A stretch of 51,355 nucleotides of DNA from DATBHZ01 sp036557185 (GTDB taxonomy: Bacteria; Actinomycetota; Acidimicrobiia; IMCC26256; JAENVU01). The position numbers were made by a program, and so were the translations under genes. Below, piece by piece: positions 16,708 to 23,942 of the stretch (the first letter of the stretch is position 1; each line of letters begins with the position of its first letter). The notes below the pieces were generated by a model. The model was not told the DNA's origin. It worked only from the letters and a program-made list of their open reading frames with translations, and did not search any database. The stretch is from positions 1 through 51,355 of the forward strand of contig DATBHZ010000022.1 in assembly GCA_036557185.1 (NCBI GenBank), given 5' to 3'.

Positions 16708-17117
16708 GCGGTGCCCGCACCTGGCTGATGACCTTCCTGATGCTGCTCGCCGGCGGCGGCGTCGGGGTCGGTGTCGCGGCAGCGACGTACGAGAGCTCGG
16801 CGAGCCCCCCGCCGCCGACGACCGCGCCCACGACAGCACCCGCCCAGGTCGTGCCCACCACCGTGGCCGCACCCCAGTCCGGCGACGATGCGCGCGGACA
16901 TCGCGGCAAGGACGAGCTCCGCGGCCGCACGATCGACCTCGGTCCGTTCGGCAAGGTCGTCGTCTTGCCCCCGGGCCATCTCGACAAGACGCACGGACGC
17001 TCTGCCACGCCGACCACCGAGCCCCAGACCACCACGCCCACGACGGAGCCCCACACCACCACGCCCACCACGTCGACCACGCAACCGCAGAGCACGACGA
17101 CGCAGCCCCGCGACTAG
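16704..17117 (+). CDS. Small exported Pro/Thr-rich protein
   Basis: A 137 aa protein that I cannot assign to a family. It has one N-terminal hydrophobic segment (WLMTFLMLLAGGGVGVGVAAA, about residues 7-27) serving as signal anchor. A Pro/Thr-rich tail carries repeated TTTPTTEP-like units typical of cell-wall-spanning or O-mannosylated regions in actinobacteria. A short basic/hydrophobic block lies between (RTIDLGPFGKVVVLPPG). There is no LPxTG sorting signal. ATG overlaps the LLM stop (ATGA). A GC-rich hairpin follows at 17130-17147. Confidence 0.7.
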   Translation: MSGARTWLMTFLMLLAGGGVGVGVAAATYESSASPPPPTTAPTTAPAQVVPTTVAAPQSGDDARGHRGKDELRGRTIDLGPFGKVVVLPPGHLDKTHGRSATPTTEPQTTTPTTEPHTTTPTTSTTQPQSTTTQPRD

Positions 17118-17129
17118 CCCGGCTGGGCA

Positions 17130-17147
17130 GCGGGCCCTGCGGCCCGC
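17130..17147 (+). terminator. GC-rich hairpin after the nitrilase/LLM operon
   Basis: Stem GCGGGCC / GGCCCGC with loop CTGC, 13 bases after the stop of the last gene. There is no T tract, as is common for high-GC actinobacterial terminators. Confidence 0.5.
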
Positions 17148-17183
17148 CCCGCCGCACGCTGTGTCGGGGGACCGTGGAATGGG

Positions 17184-17208
17184 TATCATGTTGTTACTCA
17201 CCGGTAAC
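17184..17208 (+). promoter_or_regulatory. Promoter and overlapping operator of the acyl-CoA dehydrogenase gene
   Basis: A -10 box TATCAT (17184-17189) is followed by an inverted repeat GTTAC (17193-17197) and GTAAC (17204-17208) with a 6 bp spacer. The repeat would cover the transcription start, the position of a repressor site. The regulator is unknown; fatty-acid-responsive TetR proteins commonly act on such genes. Confidence 0.55.
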
Positions 17209-17242
17209 TTCCCGGCGTCACGATCGCGCAAGGAGCCGTGTC

Positions 17243-18466
17243 ATGGCCGAGTTCTCCCTCGAGCTGAACGAGGACCAGCTGCAGTTGCAGAAGTGGGTCC
17301 ACGACTTCGCGGAGAACGTCATCCGCCCCGTGGCCCCCGAGTACGACGAGCGTGAGGAGACGCCCTGGCCGGTGATCGAGGAGGCCGCCAAGATCGGCCT
17401 GTACTCGTGGGAGTTCATCGCCAACGCGTTCGGTGACCCGACCGGGATCACCTTCCCGCTCATCAGCGAGGAGCTGACCTGGGGCTGCGCCGGGATCGCG
17501 TTGGCGATCATGGGGACCACGCTCGGCGTCTCGGGCATCGTGGGCAACGGCACGCCGGAGCAGATCGCCGAGTGGGTGCCGCAGTGCTTCGGCACGCCCG
17601 ACGACCTGCACATCGCAGCGTTCGCGGTGAGCGAGCCGGACGCCGGCTCCGACGTGAGCAACCTCCGGACCCGCGCGGTCTACGACGAGGCGAAGGACGA
17701 GTGGGTGCTCAACGGCACCAAGACGTGGATCACCAACGGGGGGATCGACAAGGTCCCGAACGTGCACGTCGTCGTGGCCGCGGTCGACCCCGAGCTCAAG
17801 GCGCGTGGTCACGCGAGCTTCATCGTCCCGCCGGGGACGCCCGGTCTACGCCAAGGGCAGAAGTTCAAGAAGCACGGCATCCGCGCGAGCCACACGGCCG
17901 AGGTGATCCTCGACGACGTGCGCGTCCCCGGGAGCTGTCTGCTTGGCGGCAAGGAGAAGCTCGACGCGCGGCTCGCCCGTGCGCGGGAAGGCAAGAGCAG
18001 CCGCGTGCAGGCCGCGATGTCGACGTTCGAGGCGAGCCGCCCGCTCGTGGGGGCCCAGGCCATCGGCATCGCTCGGGCTGCCTACGAGTACTCGCTCGAG
18101 TACGCGAAAGAGCGCCAGGCGTTCGGACGGCCCATCATCGAGAACCAGGCGATCGCGTTCAAGCTCGCCGACATGAAGATGGAGATCGACGCGGCGCGTC
18201 TCCTGGTGTGGCGCGCCACTTGGATGGCCGCGACCGGCAAACAGTTCACCTCCGGTGAGGGCTCGATGAGCAAGCTCAAGGCAGGTGAGGTCGCGGTGTG
18301 GGCCACCGAGCAGGCGATCCAGATCCTCGGCGGCTACGGCTACGTCCGGGAGTACCCGGTCGAGAAGTGGCACCGCGACTCGAAGATCTACACGATCTTC
18401 GAGGGCACGTCGGAGATCCAGCGGCTCGTGATCGCCCGCAGCGTCTCCGGCTTGCACATTCCCTGA
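17243..18466 (+). CDS. Acyl-CoA dehydrogenase
   Basis: A 407 aa FAD enzyme that introduces the alpha-beta double bond in an acyl-CoA. Family landmarks are AFAVSEPDAGSDVSNLRTRA (substrate/FAD loop), WVLNGTKTWITNGG, AKERQAFGRPIIENQAIAFKLADM and the C-terminal IQILGGYGYVREYPVEKWHRD followed by IFEGTSEIQRL, where the Glu is the catalytic base position for many members. AGGAG seven bases before ATG 17243 fixes the start. It stands alone, behind a promoter with an overlapping palindrome. Acyl-chain specificity is not apparent. Confidence 0.93.
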   Translation: MAEFSLELNEDQLQLQKWVHDFAENVIRPVAPEYDEREETPWPVIEEAAKIGLYSWEFIANAFGDPTGITFPLISEELTWGCAGIALAIMGTTLGVSGIVGNGTPEQIAEWVPQCFGTPDDLHIAAFAVSEPDAGSDVSNLRTRAVYDEAKDEWVLNGTKTWITNGGIDKVPNVHVVVAAVDPELKARGHASFIVPPGTPGLRQGQKFKKHGIRASHTAEVILDDVRVPGSCLLGGKEKLDARLARAREGKSSRVQAAMSTFEASRPLVGAQAIGIARAAYEYSLEYAKERQAFGRPIIENQAIAFKLADMKMEIDAARLLVWRATWMAATGKQFTSGEGSMSKLKAGEVAVWATEQAIQILGGYGYVREYPVEKWHRDSKIYTIFEGTSEIQRLVIARSVSGLHIP

Positions 18467-18483
18467 CCGCACTCAGGGACGTT

Positions 18484-19356
18484 TCACACGTTCCAGAGCG
18501 CATGGATGAGCGGGTTCGCCAACGATCGCTCGCGGACGCAGAGCGCGATGTGGAACGGCCGGAGCGGAGGCTTCACGGGGAGCTCGGTGATGCGGTCGCG
18601 CAACGCGCTCTTCTCGAGCACGAGCTCGGGAACGACCCCCACCCCGCAACCGAGCGCGACGAGGGCGAGGATTGCCTCGTGGCCTTCGATCTCGGCGTAG
18701 ACGTTCGGGGTGATGTCGCGTCGGTCGAGCCAGTCGTCGGCATAGTCGCGTGCGAGTCCGTGGGCGGGGAGCACGAGCGGGACTGACGACCAGTCGATCC
18801 GGCGTCGGGCGACGAGGTCGCGGACGGGTCCCTCGACCTTGGGCGCGACGACCACGACTGGCGTCGTCGTGATCTCGCGGCTTGCGATACCTGCCGGGAC
18901 GTGCGCCGGTAGGGCAGCGATGCTGGCGTCGATCTCCCCGCTGCCGAGCTGGTCGATCGCGTCGGACGAGTAGCCGGTCTGGAGCTCGATGCGAATGTCG
19001 GGATGCGCGCGGCGCAGGCGGCCGAGGAGATCGGGAACGATGCTCTGCGCCGCCGTGACGGTGCAGTACACGTGCAAGGTGCCGTTGAGCTCCCCGTGGT
19101 GCTGCGCGCGTTCTTGTTCGTAGCGGTGCCAGTCGTCGAGAACGACGAGGGCGTGGCGCCGGAACTGCTCGCCTGCCGGCGTGAGGGTCACCTTGTGGTG
19201 CTCGCGTTCGAACAGCTGCTCGCCGAGCTGCGACTCGAGGCGCTGGACGGATCTGCTCAGTGCGGAGGGACTGACATGGCAGGCGCGCGCAGCCCGCCCG
19301 AAGTGGAGCGTGCGCGTGAGCTCGACGAACTGGTGCAGCGGCTCATACTCGATCAT
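18484..19356 (-). CDS. LysR-family regulator, IlvY-like
   Basis: A 290 aa LysR-type regulator. The N-terminal winged helix includes LHFGRAARACHVSPSALSRS and LEEQLGEQLF-like LESQLGEQLFE. Across its length it resembles E. coli IlvY, notably GTLHVYCTVTAAQSIVPDLL and EGHEAILALVALGCGVGVVPELVLE. IlvY senses acetohydroxyacids and controls ilvC in enterics; here the divergent neighbour is instead an isochorismatase-like hydrolase, so the inducer may differ. Two inverted repeats in the shared intergenic region are the probable binding sites. ATG 19356 is the only reasonable start. Confidence 0.9.
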   Translation of the reverse strand: MIEYEPLHQFVELTRTLHFGRAARACHVSPSALSRSVQRLESQLGEQLFEREHHKVTLTPAGEQFRRHALVVLDDWHRYEQERAQHHGELNGTLHVYCTVTAAQSIVPDLLGRLRRAHPDIRIELQTGYSSDAIDQLGSGEIDASIAALPAHVPAGIASREITTTPVVVVAPKVEGPVRDLVARRRIDWSSVPLVLPAHGLARDYADDWLDRRDITPNVYAEIEGHEAILALVALGCGVGVVPELVLEKSALRDRITELPVKPPLRPFHIALCVRERSLANPLIHALWNV

Positions 19357-19365
19357 CGCTCACCC

Positions 19366-19392
19366 CTCACGTTGCGCAATCCGCAACGTGAG
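19366..19392. promoter_or_regulatory. 27 bp perfect palindrome, probable LysR recognition site
   Basis: Arms CTCACGTTGCG (19366-19376) and CGCAACGTGAG (19382-19392) are perfect 11 bp complements around the spacer caatc. It starts 10 bp upstream of the LysR start. Its inner TTGCG...CGCAA part has the T-N11-A form usual for LysR proteins. Confidence 0.7.
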
Positions 19393-19408
19393 CCTGCGCA
19401 AATGTCGC

Positions 19409-19435
19409 TGTACGCATCGTTCCGAGGAGCGTACA
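19409..19435. promoter_or_regulatory. Second inverted repeat, probable LysR activation site
   Basis: TGTACGC (19409-19415) and GCGTACA (19429-19435) are perfect 7 bp arms with a 13 bp spacer, ending 10 bp before the isochorismatase-like start. Recognition plus activation site pairs are the normal layout of LysR-controlled divergent promoters. Confidence 0.5.
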
Positions 19436-19445
19436 ACTAGGGGCC

Positions 19446-20141
19446 ATGATCAATATGGATTCGTCATTCTTGGCCGACCGCTACACACGACCTGACCTCG
19501 AGCGCGCCGCGCTCTTGCTGATCGACGTGCAACGCGACGTACTCGACGGGCCGCTCAGCTTCGCGACCCCGAGGAGGCAGCTCCCCAACCTCAAGCGTGT
19601 GATCGAGGCGTTCCGTGCCGCGCGGGGCCCGATCGTGCACGTGGTGCGCTTGTACTTGCCGGACGGCTCGAACGCGGACCTGTGCCGCCGCGATGCGATC
19701 GGCAGAGGGCACGGCGCACTGCTCGCCGGCACTCCCGGCAGCGCGCTCGTCGACGAGCTCCTTCCGCGTCGTGATGTCGTGCTCGACGTCGACACGTTGC
19801 TCTCAGCCGGGTTTCAACACCTGACGGCGAACGAGACGGTGATGTACAAGCCGCGCTGGGGTGCGTTCTACGGCACGCGGCTCCTCGAGCACCTCCATGC
19901 GCAGGGTGTTGCCACGGTCGTCGTGGCCGGCTGCAACTTCCCCAACTGCCCGCGCGCCACGATCGTCGAGGCGAGCGAACGCGATATGCGCGTCGTCGCA
20001 GTGTGGGATGCGATATCGCGCTTCACCGATCGCGACGCGACTGAGCTGCGCGACATTGGCGTCGAGATCATGCCGGCGGTCGAGGTCGCCGGGCACGTGC
20101 GGGTTGGCACGCGGCACGAGGAGTGTCTCGCACCCGGCTGA
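19446..20141 (+). CDS. Isochorismatase-like cysteine hydrolase
   Basis: A 231 aa cysteine hydrolase of the isochorismatase/nicotinamidase superfamily. The catalytic triad is visible: Asp27 (LLLIDVQRDV), Lys135 (MYKPRWGAF) and Cys163 (VAGCNFPNCPR). Members hydrolyse amides such as ureidoacrylate, N-carbamoyl compounds or nicotinamide, or the vinyl ether of isochorismate. An N-terminal extension of about 15 residues precedes the core. It is divergent from the IlvY-like regulator, which very likely controls it. The substrate is not known. Confidence 0.88.
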   Translation: MINMDSSFLADRYTRPDLERAALLLIDVQRDVLDGPLSFATPRRQLPNLKRVIEAFRAARGPIVHVVRLYLPDGSNADLCRRDAIGRGHGALLAGTPGSALVDELLPRRDVVLDVDTLLSAGFQHLTANETVMYKPRWGAFYGTRLLEHLHAQGVATVVVAGCNFPNCPRATIVEASERDMRVVAVWDAISRFTDRDATELRDIGVEIMPAVEVAGHVRVGTRHEECLAPG

Positions 20142-20146
20142 ACCGA

Positions 20147-20392
20147 TCAGTCTTCCGGGAGATCGGCGAACGCGCGCTTGGTGGACCGGTACCAGCCCAT
20201 CCCCGAGATGGGGCGCTTCCACCGGCCTTTCATCGCCTTCAGCGCGTCTGCGTGCGTGTCGTCACCACCCTCGACCATCTTCTTCAGATGACGGTCTTGG
20301 GCCTTGATCACATCGTCGGCGGTGTCGCCGTGCAGCTGCTCGTCACACGGGCCGCCCAGTTGCTTGCATGTCATGGTCTTCACGAGGTGCAC
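20147..20392 (-). CDS. DUF1059-type small protein
   Basis: An 81 aa (at most) soluble protein. MTCKQLGGPCDEQLHG and the following ADDVIKAQDRHLKKMVEGGDD match the DUF1059 family, small Cys-containing proteins of unknown role. The family core is about 60 aa; the last 20 residues (MGWYRSTKRAF) are extra. The start is uncertain: GTG 20392, GTG 20380 (giving MKTMTCKQ, the usual family beginning) or ATG 20374. It follows the glyoxalase-like gene by about 14 bp and is probably co-transcribed with it. Confidence 0.78.
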   Translation of the reverse strand: MHLVKTMTCKQLGGPCDEQLHGDTADDVIKAQDRHLKKMVEGGDDTHADALKAMKGRWKRPISGMGWYRSTKRAFADLPED

Positions 20393-20406
20393 CAGCCTTT
20401 CGCTGC

Positions 20407-20766
20407 TCAGGCCTTGTCCTGGATGAGTCCGAGTACGTTGCCGTCGGGATCGAGCACCGACGCGACCACGCGGCCGCCGCCTACGTCGTTGGGCGCGTCC
20501 TTCACCGTTCCGCCGGCGGCCGTCACGTCGGCGATCTTCGCTTCGATGTCGTCGACGTGCCAGTACGCGACCGGAGACGTCAAGCCCTGAGGACCCCCGC
20601 CCGGGAGCAGACCGATGTGCTGTCCCGCCACGTCGTACCCGACGTAGTAGGCGGAGTCGGCCTGTGGCTCGATCCCGAGCAGGGCCGTGTACATCGTCTT
20701 GGACTTCTCGACGTCGGTCACGGGATGCAACACCGTCTTGATCCCCTGGACAGGTGACTGGCTCAT
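20407..20766 (-). CDS. VOC-family (glyoxalase/bleomycin-resistance-like) protein
   Basis: A 119 aa vicinal-oxygen-chelate protein built from beta-alpha-beta-beta-beta units. It has KTVLHPVTDVEKSKTMYTALLG at the N-terminus, a central YWHVDDIEA with a metal-ligand type His, and a C-terminal DPDGNVLGLIQ. Members are lyases, dioxygenases or drug-binding proteins; specificity is unknown. GGAGG four bases before ATG 20766 fixes the start. It is divergent from a TetR gene whose promoter carries a palindrome, and precedes the DUF1059 gene, so a TetR-controlled stress or detoxification operon is likely. Confidence 0.85.
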   Translation of the reverse strand: MSQSPVQGIKTVLHPVTDVEKSKTMYTALLGIEPQADSAYYVGYDVAGQHIGLLPGGGPQGLTSPVAYWHVDDIEAKIADVTAAGGTVKDAPNDVGGGRVVASVLDPDGNVLGLIQDKA

Positions 20767-20821
20767 AGATCCTCCTCGAGGTTCTGGTTGGCTGCCCGCC
20801 GTCTCACACAATGGTGCTCGT

Positions 20822-20846
20822 ACTCTCAAATCGAGAGTGATACTAT
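20822..20846 (+). promoter_or_regulatory. TetR operator plus leaderless -10 box
   Basis: ACTCTC (20822-20827) and GAGAGT (20833-20838) are perfect 6 bp arms with a 5 bp spacer, just upstream of a -10 box TACTAT (20841-20846). That box ends 6 bases before GTG 20853, so the TetR mRNA should be leaderless and autorepressed. The same site is upstream of the leftward VOC gene. Confidence 0.65.
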
Positions 20847-20852
20847 CTTTCT

Positions 20853-21497
20853 GTGGCCAAGGCCGTCAAGAGCGACTCACCGACCGGCATCGGGCGCGGT
20901 CAGGCGCGCACTCGGCTCGCCCGCCGCGCCGTGGTCGACGCGGCCCGGTCGCTGTTCCTCGAACGCGGCTACGCCGCGACCACGGTGGAGGCGATCAGCA
21001 AGCGCTCCGATGTGCCCCCGGCAACCGTGTACCGCTTGTTCGCCTCGAAGCTGGGGATCCTGAAGGCGCTGCTCGACACGTCGATCGCGGGCGACGACCA
21101 GCCGCTCTCGTTGCAGCAGCGTCCCGAGGTGGCGTCATTGTTCGCGGAGACCGACCGACGCAAGCTCCTGGCCGGGTTCGCCGAAGTCACTGCCGCGATC
21201 AACCAGAGAACCAGTGACGTGTACAGCGTCCTCGTGAGCGCGGCCGGTTCCGATCCCGCAGCAGCCGAGCTGCTCGACCAGGTCCGAAAGCAGCGCGATC
21301 GGGGTCAAGCCCGGATTGCCCGATCACTCGCTCGCGGCCACCAACTCCGGGCCGGACTGCGAGAGCGCGACGCCGCAGACGTCATCCACGCGCTGATGGC
21401 TCCCGAGCTCTATCGCCTCTTCGTCGGCGACCGAGGTTGGACGGCCGGGCGATACGAGCAATGGCTCGCGACCACGCTCATCCAGCAGCTGACCTGA
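20853..21497 (+). CDS. TetR-family transcriptional regulator
   Basis: A 214 aa regulator. A helix-turn-helix at about residues 20-70 includes VVDAARSLFLERGYAATTVEAI and VPPATVYRLFASKLGIL. The C-terminal domain ends with GWTAGRYEQWLATTLIQQL, and the regulator at 21855-22493 has the related GWTSEEYADWLEDTLARALL, so the two are paralogues. The GTG start has an excellent TACTAT box 6 bases upstream and no ribosome-binding site. It likely represses itself and the divergent VOC/DUF1059 pair. Confidence 0.92.
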   Translation: MAKAVKSDSPTGIGRGQARTRLARRAVVDAARSLFLERGYAATTVEAISKRSDVPPATVYRLFASKLGILKALLDTSIAGDDQPLSLQQRPEVASLFAETDRRKLLAGFAEVTAAINQRTSDVYSVLVSAAGSDPAAAELLDQVRKQRDRGQARIARSLARGHQLRAGLRERDAADVIHALMAPELYRLFVGDRGWTAGRYEQWLATTLIQQLT

Positions 21498-21527
21498 CGT
21501 CTCGATGCAGCCGGCAGTACCGGCCGC

Positions 21528-21533
21528 CACAAT
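21528..21533 (+). promoter_or_regulatory. Possible leaderless -10 box for the ASCH gene
   Basis: CACAAT lies 6 bases before GTG 21540, with no ribosome-binding site between. It deviates from TANNNT at the first base, so confidence is modest. Confidence 0.35.
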
Positions 21534-21539
21534 GGCGCC

Positions 21540-21845
21540 GTGCAGTTCAGCGTCGAGCTTCGCGATCGGGTGGCGGACGGATCGATCACGCTCTCGTACC
21601 GGCTCTGGTCGAGGCCGAAAGTCAAGGCCGGCGGTGTCTACCGGAGTGGGTCGGTGACGATCGAGGTCGACGAGATCGATCTGGTGCCGTTCTCGTCGAT
21701 CACCGACGAAGACCTCGCGCGGACCGGCGAGCCCGATCTCGAGACGCTCCGGCAACGCGCTGCGCATGCCGGTCCGATCCACGACGACACCGTGGTCTAT
21801 CGCGTGGAGTTCCACGTCGTAGCGGAGGCCCGCGCGACCAAGTGA
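21540..21845 (+). CDS. ASCH-domain-like protein
   Basis: A 101 aa protein that looks like a single ASCH (PUA-like) domain, a fold linked to RNA binding or nucleoside hydrolysis. The beginning MQFSVELRDRVADGSITLSYRLW matches actinobacterial ASCH proteins (F..ELR..I.DG..T...R.W), followed by PKVKAGGVYRSGSVTIEVD and the helix ITDEDLARTGEPDLETLRQ. It is a small leaderless GTG gene between two TetR genes. No partner or substrate is evident. Confidence 0.72.
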   Translation: MQFSVELRDRVADGSITLSYRLWSRPKVKAGGVYRSGSVTIEVDEIDLVPFSSITDEDLARTGEPDLETLRQRAAHAGPIHDDTVVYRVEFHVVAEARATK

Positions 21846-21854
21846 CGCGGTGCC

Positions 21855-22493
21855 TCAGGGGTCGAGCAGCGCGCGTGCGAGCGTGTCCTCGAGCCAGTCG
21901 GCGTACTCCTCGGACGTCCAGCCCTGACCCACGCGGAGCATGCGGGCGACGTCGGGGCTCGCGAGCGCCCAGATGATCTGCGCGGCGCGGTCGACGTCGA
22001 CCCGCAGCGATCCGTTGTCGGCGAGCCAGCCGGCGACCGCGCGCATGTTGCGCAGGCGGTAGCCGTCCATCTCGGCGTGGACGGCCGCCATCGCGGGCTC
22101 GACCGTCGATGAGGTCCGCATGATCTCGTACACCGGCCCCACGCGCTCGACGACCTCGGCGATGTCCCGGGCGAAGAGGTGGAGCTGGCGCCGCTGATCC
22201 GGCTCGTCGCGTACAGCGATCGCCTCGGGGCGCTCCATCACGTTGGCGTCGCCGCGCGGGGCGAGGCGTTGGTCGATCAGCGCGGTGAGGATCCGCCCCT
22301 TCGTGCCGAACGTCGCGTACACGGTGTCGACGGCCACGTCGGAGCGCTCTGCGATCGCTCGGACCGTGGTGCTGCCGTAGCCCCGGGCCTCGAACAGCGC
22401 CGCCGCCGCGTCGAGGATCCGCGCGCGCGTCTCCGCGGCCTGCCGGTCCCGCAGGGGCGAGGTGTAGCCGCGGGGCTTGACCTGCTCTGCCAT
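21855..22493 (-). CDS. TetR-family transcriptional regulator
   Basis: A 212 aa regulator. The helix-turn-helix spans about residues 22-68 (ARILDAAAALFEARGYGSTTVRAIAERSDVAVDTVYATFGTK). It is a paralogue of the protein at 20853, both having a GWT..EYADWLEDTLA-like C-terminus. ATG 22493 follows AAGG, and a strong -10 box TATACT lies about 20 bases upstream. An imperfect palindrome overlaps that box, indicating autoregulation. It is divergent from the zinc-ribbon gene at 22578. Confidence 0.92.
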   Translation of the reverse strand: MAEQVKPRGYTSPLRDRQAAETRARILDAAAALFEARGYGSTTVRAIAERSDVAVDTVYATFGTKGRILTALIDQRLAPRGDANVMERPEAIAVRDEPDQRRQLHLFARDIAEVVERVGPVYEIMRTSSTVEPAMAAVHAEMDGYRLRNMRAVAGWLADNGSLRVDVDRAAQIIWALASPDVARMLRVGQGWTSEEYADWLEDTLARALLDP

Positions 22494-22508
22494 GCGCCTT
22501 ACGATTTC

Positions 22509-22550
22509 ATCCTAGTATAACTCGGATCATCCGACTGCTGCTCGGATCAT
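22509..22550. promoter_or_regulatory. TetR promoter/operator with 20 bp spaced direct repeats
   Basis: ATCCTAG (22509-22515) and CTCGGAT (22521-22527) form an imperfect palindrome around the minus-strand -10 box TATACT (22514-22519). In addition CTCGGATCAT occurs twice, at 22521-22530 and 22541-22550, exactly 20 bp (two helical turns) apart. The layout fits cooperative binding by the adjacent TetR protein, controlling both directions. Confidence 0.55.
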
Positions 22551-22577
22551 GCTGAGCGTACCGCCACGGGAGGCGAG

Positions 22578-23102
22578 ATGACGGATCTCCTCACACCGGC
22601 GCCGCCGCCGGACGCGATCGGGAGGATGGCGGTGATCCCCGGCCTCTCGATCACGCCCTCGATCCTCGTGGCCCAGGAGGGCCCGGCAGGGGAGCTCGGT
22701 CCGGAGGGCGCCGGCGCGATCCTCCTGCTGCAGGCCACGTTCTCGAGCCCCGAGCGCCAGGAGGGTTTTTGGGCTGCGGCTGTGCCGCTCATGGAGCTGC
22801 TCGCGGACGCGCCGGGGATGATCCGGCGGTACAGCTTTCCCGACGGTCCGATGATCAATCTGATCGCGCTGTGGCGCAGCCTCGAGGACGCGAAGGCTTT
22901 CGCCGCGTCGGTCGAGCACCGGGCTGCGGTCGCGGGACTCGCTCGTGAGCACTGGCAGTACAGCCACTTCTCGGCACTCTGGGAGATGAGCGCGAACCAC
23001 GGGCGCGTCGTGTTCTGCGACTGCGGAGCGGTGACACGGATGCCGGCGCGCACGTGCCCGGCATGTGGCTCGGAGCTCTTGGATCCGTACCGCGCGGGTT
23101 GA
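22578..23102 (+). CDS. Dimeric alpha/beta-barrel-like protein with C-terminal zinc ribbon
   Basis: A 174 aa protein of unknown function. The middle part (RQEGFWAAAVPLMELLADAP, then RYSFPDGPMINLIALWRSLEDAKAFA) has the layout of antibiotic-biosynthesis-monooxygenase-like dimeric alpha/beta barrels. The last 35 residues carry two CxC/CxxC pairs (CDCG and CPACG), a zinc-ribbon pattern. The combination is not one I recognise by name. ATG 22578 follows GGGAGG. It is divergent from a TetR gene with a well-formed operator, so expression is probably inducible. Confidence 0.7.
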   Translation: MTDLLTPAPPPDAIGRMAVIPGLSITPSILVAQEGPAGELGPEGAGAILLLQATFSSPERQEGFWAAAVPLMELLADAPGMIRRYSFPDGPMINLIALWRSLEDAKAFAASVEHRAAVAGLAREHWQYSHFSALWEMSANHGRVVFCDCGAVTRMPARTCPACGSELLDPYRAG

Positions 23103-23124
23103 CGCGTCCGGCTCGCGCGAGAGC

Positions 23125-23898
23125 TCAGCCGCCGCGCTCGCGTTGTGCTCGCGTCGTGGTCAGCAGGGGCGAGTAGCGGACGACGCAGAACAGCGCCCGG
23201 GCGCCGTCGCGCCACCCGATCTTCTTGCCCTCGGCGTACGTCCTGCCGTAGTAGGTGATGCCCACCTCGTAGACGCGCCAGCCCCCGCGCGCGACCTTCG
23301 CCGTGACCTCCGGCTCGAAGCCGAAGCGGTCCTCCTCGATCTCGATGCGCTCGATCACCTCACGCCGGAACGCCTTGTAGCAGCACTCCATGTCGGAGAG
23401 GTTCAGGTCGGTGAGCATGTTCGAGAGCGTCGTGAGGAGCTTGTTCCCCGCCGAGTGCCAGAAGTACAGGACTCGGTGCGCGCCGCCGCCGACGAAGCGG
23501 GAGCCGAACACGACGTCGGCGCGACCGTCGCGGAGTGGCGCGAGCATCGCCTGGTAGTCCGACGGGTCGTACTCGAGGTCTGCGTCCTGCACGATCACGT
23601 ACGGCGAGGTCGCCTCGGCGAACCCGCGCCGCAGCGCCGCGCCCTTCCCCATGTTCGTCGGTTGCGCGAGCACGCGGATCCGCTCGTCGTCGAACTTCTG
23701 CACGATCTCGAGCGTGCCGTCGGTGCTGCCGTCGTCCACGATGATGAGCTCGGCAACGTACGGAGAGGCGAGCACGCGCTCGACGATGGTCTCGATCGTC
23801 GAGGCCTCGTTGAAGCACGGCATCACCGAGCTCAGGCACCGGGTCGGCTCGCCGGACACGTTGTCCCCCACGCCCTGCTCCTTGTTCTGCGGGCTCAC
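23125..23898 (-). CDS. Family 2 glycosyltransferase (polyprenyl-phosphate mannosyltransferase-like)
   Basis: A 257 aa GT-A fold glycosyltransferase. VMPCFNEASTIETIVERVL, IIVDDGSTDGTLEIV and the metal-binding QDADLEYDP are classic GT2 motifs; the size and the segment NKLLTTLSNMLTDLNLSDMECCYKAF match dolichol-phosphate mannose synthase-like enzymes that load a sugar on a polyprenyl phosphate at the membrane. There are no C-terminal membrane helices. The GTG start at 23898 gives about 25 residues before the conserved core, so a later start is possible. It lies downstream of the SDR gene, separated by a hairpin. Confidence 0.88.
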   Translation of the reverse strand: MSPQNKEQGVGDNVSGEPTRCLSSVMPCFNEASTIETIVERVLASPYVAELIIVDDGSTDGTLEIVQKFDDERIRVLAQPTNMGKGAALRRGFAEATSPYVIVQDADLEYDPSDYQAMLAPLRDGRADVVFGSRFVGGGAHRVLYFWHSAGNKLLTTLSNMLTDLNLSDMECCYKAFRREVIERIEIEEDRFGFEPEVTAKVARGGWRVYEVGITYYGRTYAEGKKIGWRDGARALFCVVRYSPLLTTTRAQRERGG

Positions 23899-23922
23899 GA
23901 CGGTACCCGCTCGCCTGTGCTG

Positions 23923-23942
23923 GTAGAGCGGCGGCGCTCTAC
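23923..23942 (-). terminator. Hairpin between the SDR and glycosyltransferase genes
   Basis: Perfect 8 bp stem GTAGAGCG / CGCTCTAC with loop GCGG, overlapping the stop codon of the SDR gene. It probably limits read-through into the glycosyltransferase gene. Confidence 0.45.

Noticed and set aside
16704..17117. Sortase substrate for the class E sortase
   Set aside because: The protein has a Pro/Thr-rich tail but no LPxTG or LAxTG motif followed by a hydrophobic helix and basic end.
9335..17117. Secondary-metabolite gene cluster
   Set aside because: SRPBCC, di-iron, LLM and nitrilase genes occur in such clusters, but there is no polyketide synthase, NRPS, terpene synthase or RiPP core; the genes look like scattered catabolic or detoxification units.
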